NCBI GenBank assembly: GCA_002245135.1
Contig: NGBS01000879.1
Span: forward strand, 1-64,000
Direction of reading: 5' to 3'
DNA: 64,000 nucleotides
DNA from: Proteromonas lacertae
Lineage: Eukaryota > Sar > Bigyra > Opalinata > Proteromonadidae
Below the pieces are notes generated by a model, which worked only from the letters and a program-made list of their open reading frames with translations, did not search any database and was not told the DNA's origin. The position numbers and the translations under genes were made by a program. Below, piece by piece: positions 21,055 through 32,476 of this stretch; within the stretch, counting starts at the first letter, position 1; each line of letters starts with the position of its first letter.

Positions 21055-22278
21055 TCATTCACTTTCAATTTCAAAAAACATTCTTTTCATGAATGGTTTT
21101 AAATGGTAATTTAATTCTTTAATCAAATCATTTTTAAACATATCACAATGCTTCATCAAATATAAAACAATTTTCTCATATAAATTTCCTGCAAAACCTC
21201 CTGTTGGATTATCAAGTAGAATGTCTATCATTATTTTACATCTGTCGTTTGAATCAATTCTCAATTTTTCACGAATTACCATATCTCTGATTGTATCAGT
21301 TATGAATTTAAGATTACCACCTTTAGTAACATCATCTTCATATGTTTCATATATAAGTATATTTTCATATTTTGTTTTTGATAAAGAAGATTTACTAATA
21401 CCTTTTAAAATATCATCAATCATTTTCTCATCCATAGTTGCTACTAGATTTTTAATTACTTTCTCATTAATTATAGAATTTCCTATTACACCTCCATAAT
21501 ATTTATAATTTGTATTATATAATTCTAAATTAGCTTTAGTATCATTTTCGTCTAATTCCCTTGATTTTTTTATAAATCTGTCATTACATTCTATTTTTCT
21601 ATCAGATTTTTTTTTTAAATATTTGAATTTATAAATACCATTGTCTTCTTTTGTAGTTAGATCTGCATCTTTCACTATTTTTACTTTCTCTACTTCTTTT
21701 TCTGTAAATGGTGGTATATACATCACCAAAGGACATCTTTTATTTTGAAAGGTTTTATACTCTGCTTTACATGGATTAGCTACGACTATTATCATTTTTG
21801 CATCGGCATAATCATCTTCTCCAATTACTCCTCCATCAGAAATTACTATATATGGATTATTATTCTTATTATTATAATAATTATCATTACTATAAGATCC
21901 TTGGCCAGAGTTATACTTATAAACTATTCGAATTTCGCTATAATGTTGATGAATATAATCTCTTATTAGATGAGCTAATACTGTTTTACCTATTTTAGAA
22001 TGACCAAATATCAAATAGTTTCTTTGATTGTCATATTTGAAACCATCTTTACAAATAATATTCAACATTTCATAGAAACATTTTCTCATTAATAAAGAAA
22101 CGTTTTGATCTACATATACTTCTATAACAGTATCTATTGCTGCTATTTCGCTTGTACTGGTTCTTGAAGTTGTTGCTTGTTGTTCTTTATCTGATGAAGG
22201 TTCAATAACAAAGTCTGTATTATATGCACATACTTCATAGTCTTTTATTACAGCATATATAAATCTACCATATTTCAT
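21055..22278 (-). CDS. Crinkler/RHS-like P-loop NTPase 1
   Basis: 407 codons from ATG 22278. A short N-terminal header of about 60 residues is followed by a P-loop NTPase: Walker A GHSKIGKT at residues 92-99, a conserved IVVANP strand near 155-160 and a YIPPFTEKEV stretch. The C-terminal part has NPTGGFAGNLYEKIVLYLM, which resembles the (S/N)xxxxxAGxLFE motif near the end of the NTPase module in Crinkler-RHS-type (CR) proteins. In known CR proteins such modules carry C-terminal toxin or nuclease domains; none is evident here. Lies 42 bp downstream of a related gene in the same direction. Family assignment is from motif pattern only. Confidence 0.55.
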   Translation of the reverse strand: MKYGRFIYAVIKDYEVCAYNTDFVIEPSSDKEQQATTSRTSTSEIAAIDTVIEVYVDQNVSLLMRKCFYEMLNIICKDGFKYDNQRNYLIFGHSKIGKTVLAHLIRDYIHQHYSEIRIVYKYNSGQGSYSNDNYYNNKNNNPYIVISDGGVIGEDDYADAKMIIVVANPCKAEYKTFQNKRCPLVMYIPPFTEKEVEKVKIVKDADLTTKEDNGIYKFKYLKKKSDRKIECNDRFIKKSRELDENDTKANLELYNTNYKYYGGVIGNSIINEKVIKNLVATMDEKMIDDILKGISKSSLSKTKYENILIYETYEDDVTKGGNLKFITDTIRDMVIREKLRIDSNDRCKIMIDILLDNPTGGFAGNLYEKIVLYLMKHCDMFKNDLIKELNYHLKPFMKRMFFEIESE

Positions 22279-22320
22279 TTCACTATAATCCTAGTTTATT
22301 ATAAATATTATACATTATAT

Positions 22321-24462
22321 TTATACTTTTATAGATTTTTCAATTTTTTCTTTTTCTTCATCAAAATCATCATCATCTATTAACACTTTTATAAATATTC
22401 CATCCATTATTAAATCAAAATAGTTTTCTTCGTCCAATATGTAATAAACGCAATGTAATCCACCAACTGGATAATGAATTGACACTTGTTTTTCTGAATT
22501 TAATTTGAAACTAGAATCATTATCAATTATAGTAACTTCACCATCAGGATGTTTATATTCCAATTTCATCGTTTCAATACTTAATTCATATGTCAATATC
22601 TGTTTCATTGCAATTTTTTTCATATTTTTATCATTACCAATTGAAGTATAGTATTTTTTGATTTCAATATATTCTGGTTTATTTTTAATTGGATAGAATT
22701 TATAAACTATGTATTTTTCAACATCATCTGAAATAAATCTTAAATGTTGTTTTGGAGATAATATATTATGTTCTAAATATTTATCATACTTTTCTTCTAA
22801 ATCATATTTTAATATTATATTAGATAACTGGTCTTTCTTTAAGTAATCCTTATCCATATAATTCTGTAGAAATTCATTATATCTTATAGAACCAACTACT
22901 CCTTTGATTAATTCTGTGTAATACTCCCAATAATCTTTATTGTAATTCTTATCGTATAAATAGTGATAGTAAATCAGTCTTGGAATATTACCATATTTTT
23001 CACATATCTCTTTAAATTCATCACCATTAACATCAATACTTAAACCAATACAATACTTAAACCATTCTTTAATTTCTCTATCATCTAATGAATCAAAATA
23101 TAATTCTTTATTTTTCGTATCAATCATCGTATATCTACTATAATTATCACTATCAGGTGAACTTATTGAGATTACTTTATTATTTCTTCCTGATATATCA
23201 TTAATAGTATCAACTATTATTATCGAATCATTTATTTCACTTGGTTTAGTTGACACTATGGACAGAATACCATTTTTGAATAGATATACTTTTACTTCAT
23301 TTGCACTTCCATTTTTCTTCCCTTTCACTATATATATATCTTTTAGTTCTTTCTTCAGTTTTTCAGTATCATCAACGCTTTTTGTCCATGTATGTAAAAA
23401 ATAATAATTGAATCCTTTTAATCCTGCAACTTTATCATCATACTTTTTACATCTTTTAAAACCTTTTATATCTTCTTTCATCATTTCTAAAGATTTTTTC
23501 ATTTTTTTAATATCATCATTTATTGATTTTTTATTTCCTTTAGCATTTAATTCTTTCATTTGTTGCCCTATATTTCTACTCTCCTTCAATAATTCTCTTT
23601 TATAAAAATATTCATCTTCACCATCATCAAAATCTATTGGTAAATTCTTTATGAAATACAATAGAACATAGATAAATGACGTTTTACCTATACCAGGTTG
23701 ACCTGTAATGACTATATAGTCATTACAATACATACTTCTGCAAATATCTCTAAACATCTCTTCATAACACTCTCGCATATAAATTTTTCTTTGCGGAAAT
23801 TGAAACACATTCACTTTATCACTAAATTTTAAACATTTATCATCATCACATAAACTCAAACTATTAACAACTTCTACAAAATAATCAATTAAATTCACAT
23901 TTTCTTCTTCCGTTGTTTTAGTCTTTGATTTTTTGTTTTTAACACCAACATCAGTTATTGCTTTCCTCACAGTAATATCTTCTTTTCTCTCTTCAATTTT
24001 TTCAATTTCATCACCTTTCTTAAATAAAACAAATAGTGGATAAATTGCTTTATCACTTTCTTGATTAATTGGTATTGTTTCTTCATTAAGTGACTTTGAT
24101 TTTCCATTAACTGACATTGTTCTTTCTTTTAAATTGTATCTAATCTCATAAACTTTATCTTTTCCTAAATCTTTGTCTACAACTACCACTATGTTTTCTT
24201 CATTTATAAGTAATGGCTCTTTCGTTATTATTATCACTTTATCACCATCTTCTTCATTGATATACCTTGAATATCCTATACCCAATTTTTTAATTTCACT
24301 ATTAATTTGAATTTTCATTACATAAATCCCATTTATAAGCTTTTTGGGGTAAATACCTATTTTCGGATCAATACTCATATTGATAAACTTAGCTTCTCTA
24401 ATCAGCAACACTGAAGGATGTACTGATTTAATCTTACTCAAAGATTTTAAAATATCCCTCAT
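22321..24462 (-). CDS. Crinkler/RHS-like P-loop NTPase 2, with SPRY-like N-terminus
   Basis: 713 codons from ATG 24462, intron-free. Residues about 70-160 contain a pattern reminiscent of the second half of a SPRY domain (RTMSVNG... then AIYPLFVLFKKGDEI). The NTPase follows: Walker A GQPGIGKTS at 254-262, a strand SIIIVDTIND, then YFDSLDDREIKEW and EICEKYGNIPRLIYY, matching the 'W..E........FGGIPR' signature of trypanosome RHS and Crinkler NTPases. A charged region with Lys-rich coiled coil (about 290-330) interrupts the core. The C-terminus ends in an acidic stretch. It sits head-to-tail with the smaller paralogue. Such proteins are host-directed or transposon-derived effectors in other eukaryotes; role here unknown. 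Confidence 0.6.
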   Translation of the reverse strand: MRDILKSLSKIKSVHPSVLLIREAKFINMSIDPKIGIYPKKLINGIYVMKIQINSEIKKLGIGYSRYINEEDGDKVIIITKEPLLINEENIVVVVDKDLGKDKVYEIRYNLKERTMSVNGKSKSLNEETIPINQESDKAIYPLFVLFKKGDEIEKIEERKEDITVRKAITDVGVKNKKSKTKTTEEENVNLIDYFVEVVNSLSLCDDDKCLKFSDKVNVFQFPQRKIYMRECYEEMFRDICRSMYCNDYIVITGQPGIGKTSFIYVLLYFIKNLPIDFDDGEDEYFYKRELLKESRNIGQQMKELNAKGNKKSINDDIKKMKKSLEMMKEDIKGFKRCKKYDDKVAGLKGFNYYFLHTWTKSVDDTEKLKKELKDIYIVKGKKNGSANEVKVYLFKNGILSIVSTKPSEINDSIIIVDTINDISGRNNKVISISSPDSDNYSRYTMIDTKNKELYFDSLDDREIKEWFKYCIGLSIDVNGDEFKEICEKYGNIPRLIYYHYLYDKNYNKDYWEYYTELIKGVVGSIRYNEFLQNYMDKDYLKKDQLSNIILKYDLEEKYDKYLEHNILSPKQHLRFISDDVEKYIVYKFYPIKNKPEYIEIKKYYTSIGNDKNMKKIAMKQILTYELSIETMKLEYKHPDGEVTIIDNDSSFKLNSEKQVSIHYPVGGLHCVYYILDEENYFDLIMDGIFIKVLIDDDDFDEEKEKIEKSIKV

Positions 24463-25040
24463 TTATCTAATTCATAATAATTAATAGTAATAAATACCTT
24501 TGTTGGACTAATAACAGAAAAAAACGAATGAAGAATCAAATTCTATTTTATTTGCATTTCGTTTTTTTAGTGATGTAGAAGAGATATAACATCCTAATTT
24601 CATGAATAGACTTAGATTATTACATATTTTCATTTCTTATGTTATTTAACAATGCAATAGAATTTAGAGTGATTTAGTTAAATACTCCTGATGAATGATA
24701 AATATATGAATGAATAATTGTAATTATATCTTATATTCCATAATATATTTATTTTATGACTAGCTAACCTTTAGTTATAAATGTACTTATAATGTAATAA
24801 GAAACGACGTCTACCTTCTTATAATTCACAATAACATAACTTTGTATTATTTATATTTCTGAATCTTAGGGAAAAGAATAGTTGTTTCACATCATCTAAC
24901 ATTCCGCTGATAGTAACATATGTTTAGTTTAGAGGGAATATACACACGAACAATTGATTAAAAAAGTAAAATAAATAAATTTACATGAAAATACACAACA
25001 TCTAAAAGAATATGTTTTTTTTCTCAAACTACACTTCAAT
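24463..25040. other. Intergenic, nothing recognised
   Basis: AT-rich sequence with no supported frame; it holds the presumed promoter of the NTPase pair and the 3' flank of the kinase gene. Confidence 0.3.
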
Positions 25041-26321
25041 CTACATCTCAAATTTAGATGTAAAATAATGAACATCACCTTTCGAAGTTAATTGTGGTTT
25101 AATTGGAGGTTTTTTATTCGGCAAGTCATTCCAATTAACACCATTGAAATATTGATGTGCTTGTATCCGTTCACCAACCCTCAGTCTCTTTTCATAATCT
25201 TTCTCAAGTAATGCTGCAATTAATAATTTCGCTGATTTGTTAAAAGCCATAGACATTGGGAATTTAACTTGTTGGTTTAATATATTATTGATTAATTTCG
25301 CATTTCTGGATTGTGCATTATCTTTATCACTAAATCCTTCTCTAAACGGCAATTCACCTGTATATAGTTGATACATTACACATCCAAACGCCCACCAATC
25401 TACACTTTCACCATCACATTCTTTTTTCTATATAAAAGTAAATAATTAAATAATTAATATAAATACTTGAATGATTTCTGGTGAAAAATAACTCCATGTT
25501 CCACTTCGTGTATAAACTGCTTTGTTTGGTTCATAGATACTACTAACACCAAAATCACATATCTTAAGATGACCACTATGGTCCATTAGAATATTCTCCG
25601 GTTTTAAATCACTATAAACGTAACCTTGTAAATGTATATATTGCATTGCTGATAATATCTCAGACATATAAAATTTAATTGCATCTGAAGGGAATTTACC
25701 TACGTTTAACCAACTAATAAACAAAATTGAACACAATTTATACTTTCTGAAGTTACCACCTGGACAATATTGCATTAAAATGTATACTTCATCATTCTCT
25801 TCTTTATAGGCGAATAATGGAACGATAAATGGATGATGCATCTTTGATTGAATTCTCATTTCTTTAATATCTTTATCTTTGTATTTCTATATAGAAAAAA
25901 TATATATTTACAGTACAATACTTCTTTTCGAATAACTTTTAAAGCAAAAAAAAGTTTATAGTTTGATTTTATCATACAAGTGTGTATTCTTCCGAAGCCA
26001 CCCTATTAAAATATATATCACTATATACTTTAGAAATAACTTTTCCTATTACAAATTGATTAATATCGAGTGGTCCGCTAATTCTTATATTCTGTGTAGT
26101 TCCTACCCAACAGTTGGGGTCGAAATTATCTGTAATGGTAAATCTCATTTTACCTTCGTTATCATCTCTCTCCCCTTCTCGTTGACCATGTACATCAGCA
26201 ACGGAAGTTGCCGTCTGCCCAGGTTGATTTGTGTTGTAGTCCCACGGGATTATCTCCTATGTATAGCATGGAAGTGAAGTAATACTTTCTCACCTCTAGA
26301 AACTGAAAAACAACCTCCCAT
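25041..26321 (-). CDS. AGC-like protein kinase, probably N-myristoylated
   Basis: Built from at least six exons. Glycine loop (GKVISKGGFGR) is created by splicing out an intron of about 26 nt; the ATP-binding Lys is in ALKVIRKE; the catalytic loop reads YSDLKPENIL (the usual Arg of RD kinases is Ser); DFG is intact; SPEIIQ and DWWAFGCVMY follow. Introns include 25428-25466 and a 30-nt intron inside the frame at about 25710-25740, whose removal restores GNFRNWLNVGKFPSD. A tentative 47-nt intron (26257-26303) joins an MGGCFS start, a likely myristoylation/palmitoylation signal as in STK32/YANK kinases. The C-terminal lobe resembles AGC tails (FNGVNW). Cytosolic or membrane-associated signalling kinase; substrate unknown. 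Confidence 0.75.
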
Positions 26322-26483
26322 CCGTTTTTAATATTTGATTATGGTTTGAAGAAACGAAAAGATTTTAAACAATTAAATCAACCTTATTCTAAATTATTAT
26401 TTATATTAATGAGTTTAAAAACTATCAAATCAACTTATAAAACTAATGAAAAACTTATACTGTTTAGTATTATACATTATTGT

Positions 26484-27710
26484 CTAAAAGTTGTAGTTTT
26501 GATACTTATTAACAGGTCCATCTACAATTTTTCTAGCTCTGTGGAGAAACATACTGTATGAAAGAATATTATTCTCAATATGTTCAGTATAAGTTCTAGG
26601 AGTTAATTCAGGCATATCTAACTTCTTCCAATCTCCAGGCTCAGGCTTTGTACCTAATATAACAGGAAATACAAACATTCCAAGTATATCTTTCATCATT
26701 GGAATGAATAATTTGTTTTCAACAATAGATCCAATATTCTCTAACCCTGGATTTCTATTAGCTTCAATTAACCATAACTATATAATTAATATATATATAT
26801 AACAATAGAAAATACTATTTTTTGATCATCATACACAAAATCAAACCCTAGCATTTCAAAATGATTAGGATTCAATTGATAATGTGCATAGAACTCCAAT
26901 TTGCATATCAATTCCCTCAATATTTCCTCAATTTTTGGCCAAATCTCATTAAATAACGGCCAATTATCTTCCCTTGCTACTTGTTGTTCTCCTAATTTCT
27001 CAAACATCTTTTTAAAACCAGGTACAGTCTGTGAAACACAATAATTCGTAATATGATGAGTTAAATCACACGATGAAGTTGTGAATGGAACAACACAACG
27101 ACGAGGTAGTATTTTGCGATAAATATATACACTAAAATCAGCTTTAATAACTACATAAACTCTAAGATCATATTTTAGACCATCCCATAAATCAGGATTC
27201 TCTATATACTTCTGTATGACATATATATCATTTGATTTCTTTAATTCATTTAGTACTGGTTGTGGATCTTTATCCGGGCGAAAGACTATTTTATCAAGAC
27301 CATTTTGAGCTAGTATTGGCTTACATATCCACATCCCTTTTTCTTTTAATACAGCTTTCATTCTAGGATGATCTACTCCTTTCACTACATAAGTTGGTAA
27401 TACACCAATTTTCAATTCTAGTTAAAAATGATAATAATTATGATTTACTTTGTTGTAAATAAGCTAAAGATGATTTATTTTGTATTGGATCCAAACCAGA
27501 TATACGATTCAATACTTTGGCATGTTTGTGTATTTCTCTGAAATGATAAGAAGCAGTCTCCCAAACAAAATCAATCTCTTTACAATCTGGTGTTGCAATT
27601 TCCCATCCTGTTTGCTTCATTAAATCCTTCAACCTGCCCACAGATACATTTCCAGTAACTCTATATCTAAACGGTCTTTCTATCTTCTCTTTCTCTTCAG
27701 AATTTGACAT
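26484..27710 (-). CDS. Tubulin-tyrosine ligase family protein (TTL/TTLL)
   Basis: Three exons, ATG at 27710; introns 27418-27448 (31 nt) and 26778-26815 (38 nt). ATP-grasp features typical of TTLs: KGMWICKP with the ATP-binding Lys, IQKYIENP, the Mg2+/ATP motif KYDLRVYV, HITNYCVS (TTL signature HLTNYS-like), and LWLIEANRNPG created exactly at the second splice. About 385 residues. TTL-family enzymes add Tyr, Glu or Gly to tubulin tails, implying microtubule-based structures such as flagella. The start is 14 nt from a paired GCTTG motif shared with the divergent thioredoxin-like gene. Confidence 0.85.
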
Positions 27711-27723
27711 TTTTAGAATCACT

Positions 27724-27740
27724 AAGCTTGAAGGCTTGAA
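27724..27740. promoter_or_regulatory. Shared AAGCTTG...GCTTGA motif, divergent promoter
   Basis: AAGCTTGAAGGCTTGAA lies in the 57-bp gap between the TTL start (27710) and the thioredoxin-like start (27768). Versions of it occur at 34587, 38161, 45918 and 52614, also just before gene starts, so it is a candidate core promoter element. Confidence 0.4.
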
Positions 27741-27767
27741 TCATCATCTTTTTGAATTTTTGTCTAA

Positions 27768-28833
27768 ATGAAGCTTGTTCTGTTATTTGTAGTAGTTGTT
27801 CTTGGAGTTTATGCTCAAAGTCCATCAAAACTTGCATATAAAGAGTTGACTGATGAAACTTTCGAAAATGCAACAAGAAAAGCTGCTGTGTTGATATTTT
27901 ACAATCCGTATTAATATATAGAAATGCATTATTAATATATCAAATAGATGGAGTTCTGCTTACAAGAGAATAATCACTGATGTAAACCGTCTTGCTGAAA
28001 AAATAGGTGATCAAGTTACAGTAGGGATGATTGATGTTCAAAGAAACAAGAAATTAGCCAAAATCTTCGTTTTAAGCGATTTGCCACACGTTATAATCAA
28101 GAAGGAAGATAATATTATATTACAATATGATGGTCCATTTGATTATGATAAAGTACTTGATTTATTGTATCGTGAAGAAATATACAAGGAGAAAACACCA
28201 GAAGTTACATTAATCTCAATGAGAGGCAAATCAGAAGAAAGTGACTGTGTAAGAATGTTATTAAATATCTTAGAAATACAGTATAAAGATCAACTTCTAT
28301 CAAACGAAGAAGAATGGAATCAATTGAAAGAAAAATACACAAATGAAGGGCATACAATCTATTATGATACATTACCATTATTAATTTACAATCAAGAGAG
28401 TTATATCCAAGAGCAATTTTCTATATTGAAATTTATAGGTAAAAAATACAGATTATATGGTTTGAATGAAGTAGAAATTACCAATTTTGATCAATTTATA
28501 GAATATACAACGAAAGTATTAAACAGTTATGAATCAATCTCATTACACCAAGGTCAAGGTTCAGAAACAATGATTAAATCATATGTTGATAAAACATTAA
28601 GCAGTTATCTAAAAATATCTGAAAAGTTGGTAGAAAATTCAAAGAATTTACATGTGAATGCTGATAGTTCCAATATTTGTGATATTATATTGTATTATAT
28701 GTTACATATTAATATGAAATATATTAAAGTTGGTGAAGAAGATATGTTACAATGGTATCCACGATTACAAAAGTTTGTTGTTAGAATGGAAGCTATTCCT
28801 GCTTTAAAGAAATTAATATCAAAAAGAAGATAA
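27768..28833 (+). CDS. Thioredoxin-like ER protein lacking the CxxC site
   Basis: ATG 27768 begins a signal peptide (MKLVLLFVVVVLGVYAQ). A 40-nt intron at 27908-27947 joins VLIFYNP to WSSAYKRI. This is the position of the PDI active site (FYxPWCGHC), but the cysteines are gone, so redox activity is not expected. A second thioredoxin-fold segment and a helical C-terminal region (about 300 codons onward) follow, ending in KKLISKRR. Such redox-dead PDI relatives act as chaperones or escorts in the secretory pathway. No KDEL-type tail is seen; the basic end is unusual. Confidence 0.7.
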
Positions 28834-28984
28834 ATTGAAAAAGAAAATGTGTTGCTATGTTTTTGTTATATTTCTCATTTTGTGTTTTTCATTATATTTA
28901 TCACAACAACAATAATAATAATAATATTTCATAATAATAATAACTATTTTAACACTTTTTTGTTTTAAAAGGTAATTAATTAAC

Positions 28985-30233
28985 TCAAATGTCCAAAAAT
29001 GATGTTTCATGTTCATAAGTGGAAAAGATTGAAAGTAACTGTTTAACAAATTCAAATGACATTTCACAGCAACTAGGAGAAGAAATTAAATTGAATTGTT
29101 TGTATATATTACTAGTCATAATTTCTTCAATCTTCTTAATTGGTATATTCTTACTAAATAACCATTCTACAGGGACTTTATTATTTATTACTGTAGTAGT
29201 AGTAGCAGCAGTAGAAGAAGAAGAAGATGATGATGATGATGAAGGTGAAGATGTTGATGATAATGGAGAAGCTGTAGAATCTGTTTGATCTTTATTGTTA
29301 TTTCGATATTCAAGTCGATTATTTGGACGGTTTGTCATTCGAGCCATTCCACATAAGCAATCTTCACCATTTACACTATTAAAAATAAGATATATATATA
29401 TATATATACTGATAAAACAAATAGATTGGTCCTCTTTCTCCTATCCTTTTAAATGCATCTTCCAATATATGTAAATCAGATTGAGAATTAACTACCCAAG
29501 TTTTATTATTGAAACTATTGATTATAGTAGCTATATCTGGGACATGTATTATAAATCCTTTTACGACTGTTGGATTTAAAGGAATGTCTTTTTGATTGTA
29601 ATCTCGAGGATTGAATTCATTAATACCTTGTAAGTTAACTATATTAAATATATAATTCATTTTTATACGTTTTTTAATAGGATGGGTTGAACCACTAGAT
29701 GGAGTAGATGGTTTTAATCTTGGTGTTGATTTATTATTCTCAAAACTATAACGCCTTGAGTGAGGAGAAGGATTTAATGAATTTGTTGCACTGTCGTAGT
29801 CATAAGACGGTTCAAAATAGTCATATGGTAGCATGTAAGAAATAAATGGTTGCTGCATAACAGGAGCAGATTCTGGAGGAAGAGTTGGTGTTGATGTTGA
29901 TTCACCGCGTCCTGGATCATAACCATCATCTGTCTGTGGAGGTGGCATAGGCTGAGGTACAGGGTACATCATTGGTGGTATTCCTTCTGGGTAATAAGGG
30001 AAGTAAGGGTAATTAGTCATTATTGGATAGTATGCAGGATCATATTCTTGGTATGGATAATAGTTGTTTTGTACTTCAGAAGTATCTGTTTGGACTAATT
30101 TAATAATTAATAAAAAGCATATACCAGTATTAGTTGTCACAGCTACATCTGTTTTCGTTTCTCCTGTATCTTTAGCTATCATAAACAATAGATATGCAAA
30201 AAAATAGTGTATACGAGACGACTCACTGGACAT
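28985..30233 (-). CDS. YTH-domain m6A RNA reader
   Basis: ATG 30233, with introns 30176-30214 (39 nt), 30095-30124 (30 nt) and 29376-29409 (34 nt). The first two lie inside one open frame and would be missed. The N-terminal part is Tyr/Pro/Gln rich and disordered, as in YTHDF proteins. The YTH domain starts near VKGFIIHVPDI, has the m6A-cage Trp in NNKTWVV, DLHILEDAF, then GPIYLFYHVNG, CGMARM, and WLFSKNIPI to LSIFSTYEHETSFLD, which matches the C-terminal YTHDF pattern (W.FVKD.P ... Y.H.TSI.DD). A Ser/Thr/Asn-rich insert of about 50 residues splits the domain. Cytoplasmic m6A reader by homology. Confidence 0.82.
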
Positions 30234-30478
30234 AGCTCATAAACTAAATAAATAAAATTTGTTGGATATAAAGAAAGAAACGACTTTATTTTTATTATTC
30301 TTTATAGTATCATATATATCCACTTATAAAAACAAATCATAGAATATTCATGCTATTATATATTTTTTATTTATAAAAAGGAAATTATTTATAGAGTATT
30401 AATTAAATCATTAATACATAGATGGAATTGTGAATTATAGCTTTATAATAAACTATAAAATCATTCCATTAAGATTGA

Positions 30479-31209
30479 TCACTCTTTTGGAAGTTGAGAT
30501 AATGATGATAAGAAGTCTATTTTCTTAGGTTGATAAATTGATCTTTTATACTTTGCACATCTTTGACATGTATGCAGTTGTTTACCATCCTTCCTCATAG
30601 CTCGTCGTGTATGACAGGTGGAACACAGTATTGAGTATCTCTCTGTATACATTTTTACTCTTTCACTTCTTAATGATTTTCCTCTTAATTGTTCATATTG
30701 CCTCTTCTTTTTTAAACAGGTTGTACACGTTTTTAATAGTTTATTACCTTTCATAGACACATTCTCTTTCTTACAATATTTACACAACACATTTGGCACT
30801 TCCACTCTCTTTGAATCTTGATTTTCAGATGGTGACTTTTCATTACATGAATCAAAAGTTGCTGTAGATGAGAAATTATCATCTACATTATTGAATAACA
30901 TCTTGATCGGTTTGGTAGAAGGCAAACAAGCTTGATCACTATTTCCATTTGGAAGATTAAGAAAAAATTTGGAATTAGGTAACTAGTTAATCATATATAA
31001 GTAGCTAAAAATATACGCTTTCATGACATTTTATGGTTGATAGAAAAGATGATGGAATTACAGTACTATACGGAGAGATTATTGGAGTTTCCTTATGTGA
31101 TGGTTTGTATGGTTTAAAAGCGGATTTTGTAGGAATTTGTGCTAATAATATATTAATGATGATATAATATACTATTTGCGATACAGTCATTAAAATGATC
31201 TTGTTTCAT
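30479..31209 (-). CDS. Cys-cluster protein A (two C-x2-C pairs, twice)
   Basis: ATG 31209; introns of about 31 nt (just after MKQDHFNDCIAN) and about 34 nt (near 30980-31013) restore the frame into the last exon. Two repeats of CxxC-(about 18-20)-CxxC occur: CKYC...CTTC and CSTC...CQRC, each with a basic Lys/Arg patch after it. This is probably a zinc-binding, nucleic-acid-associated module. A paralogue lies 1.3 kb downstream in the window with nearly the same motif spacing. No family name is recognised. Confidence 0.55.
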
Positions 31210-32476
31210 TTGGGCAGAAGGTTAGTTATAAAGACAATCTGAGTAAGCATTTACTAATAAATAATTGCACAGAGTTTCCAAGCTTATACAATGGCTGTAT
31301 AGTGTAATATAGGTTAATTAAAAAAAATAACAACAACCAATAATTTTTGATTAAAATCCATTTATCCTATAAGTTGAAGCGGTTGAGTAGAGTTAGCTTG
31401 AATTAATTAATAAAACTTCATGTATTTTTTGTTTTTCGCATTTTTTTCATTATACTATACTCATAAACCCTCAAAAAACATGATTTAAGACTGAAAATTT
31501 TACCGTAGGTTTGTATATACACTTAACATAACACATTCTTTGTCACACTAGTGAGAAAGGTTTAATAACATATTACGTAAAAGTTAAATATTTGCTATAA
31601 TGAGTAGGTTATACACAGAAATATAATCATAATACTTATATCTCATGCAGATGTATAACATTTTATAGTTTATAATAAGCTAGTCATTCAATGATGGCTG
31701 AAATTGCAGTAACTGTGGTGACAAACTATAATTATTAGAGATATTTTTATCAATATAAACTGTATTTTGGATTGCATTTCCTGATATAGTATTTCTGTAC
31801 TTGTTAACAAAAACCACTATTGCTTGAATTTGTACGATAGGCACACTACCTGTAACTGGCATATTATATCATTTTCATATTTATACTATTAGATGAATAT
31901 AGTTAAATATACTATATCTATATTAAAAACATCAAAATCAATTGTTACCACTAATCATAACTCATAAAATTATTGTAAAATAACGGAAAATATTATCATC
32001 TAAGTATCTGAATTAATATATTACACCAACTATACTTAATTAAAGTCACATTATTTAGATTACAATTATTTTTAAATAAATTACGCATCTTCTGTGTAGA
32101 TAAAAATCAAGATCTAAAATAAATTTCATCTAAGGGTATATGTGACAAGGAAATCACAACAAGATTATAAAAGCTTGTCCTGTAATCTACAGCATCTAAG
32201 ATCTCATAAATCTCCTGCAGAAGATATATGGTGTAGTTTTTCTATTCTACATTTCCAGTTAGTTCTAGTAGTTTAAAGCTTTATCCTAAAATAGTAATAA
32301 TGAAAATAAAGCCGTTTCAACAGAAGAGGAATTGTTTATAATCTATGAAATATTTAAGCATATTATCTTAATTTGAATAGTTATTATGCAACATAGTATA
32401 TTTTAACTCAATACTTTAGTATATAATCGTAATTAGTCAATTATTCAGTCTACTCTAAAAAAACACTTATTCATAG
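31210..32476. other. Intergenic; one weak 60-codon frame
   Basis: The only noteworthy frame is 31680-31862 (minus), from ATG to TAG, without any domain or upstream signal. The remainder is AT-rich with no repeats that I can link elsewhere. Confidence 0.3.
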
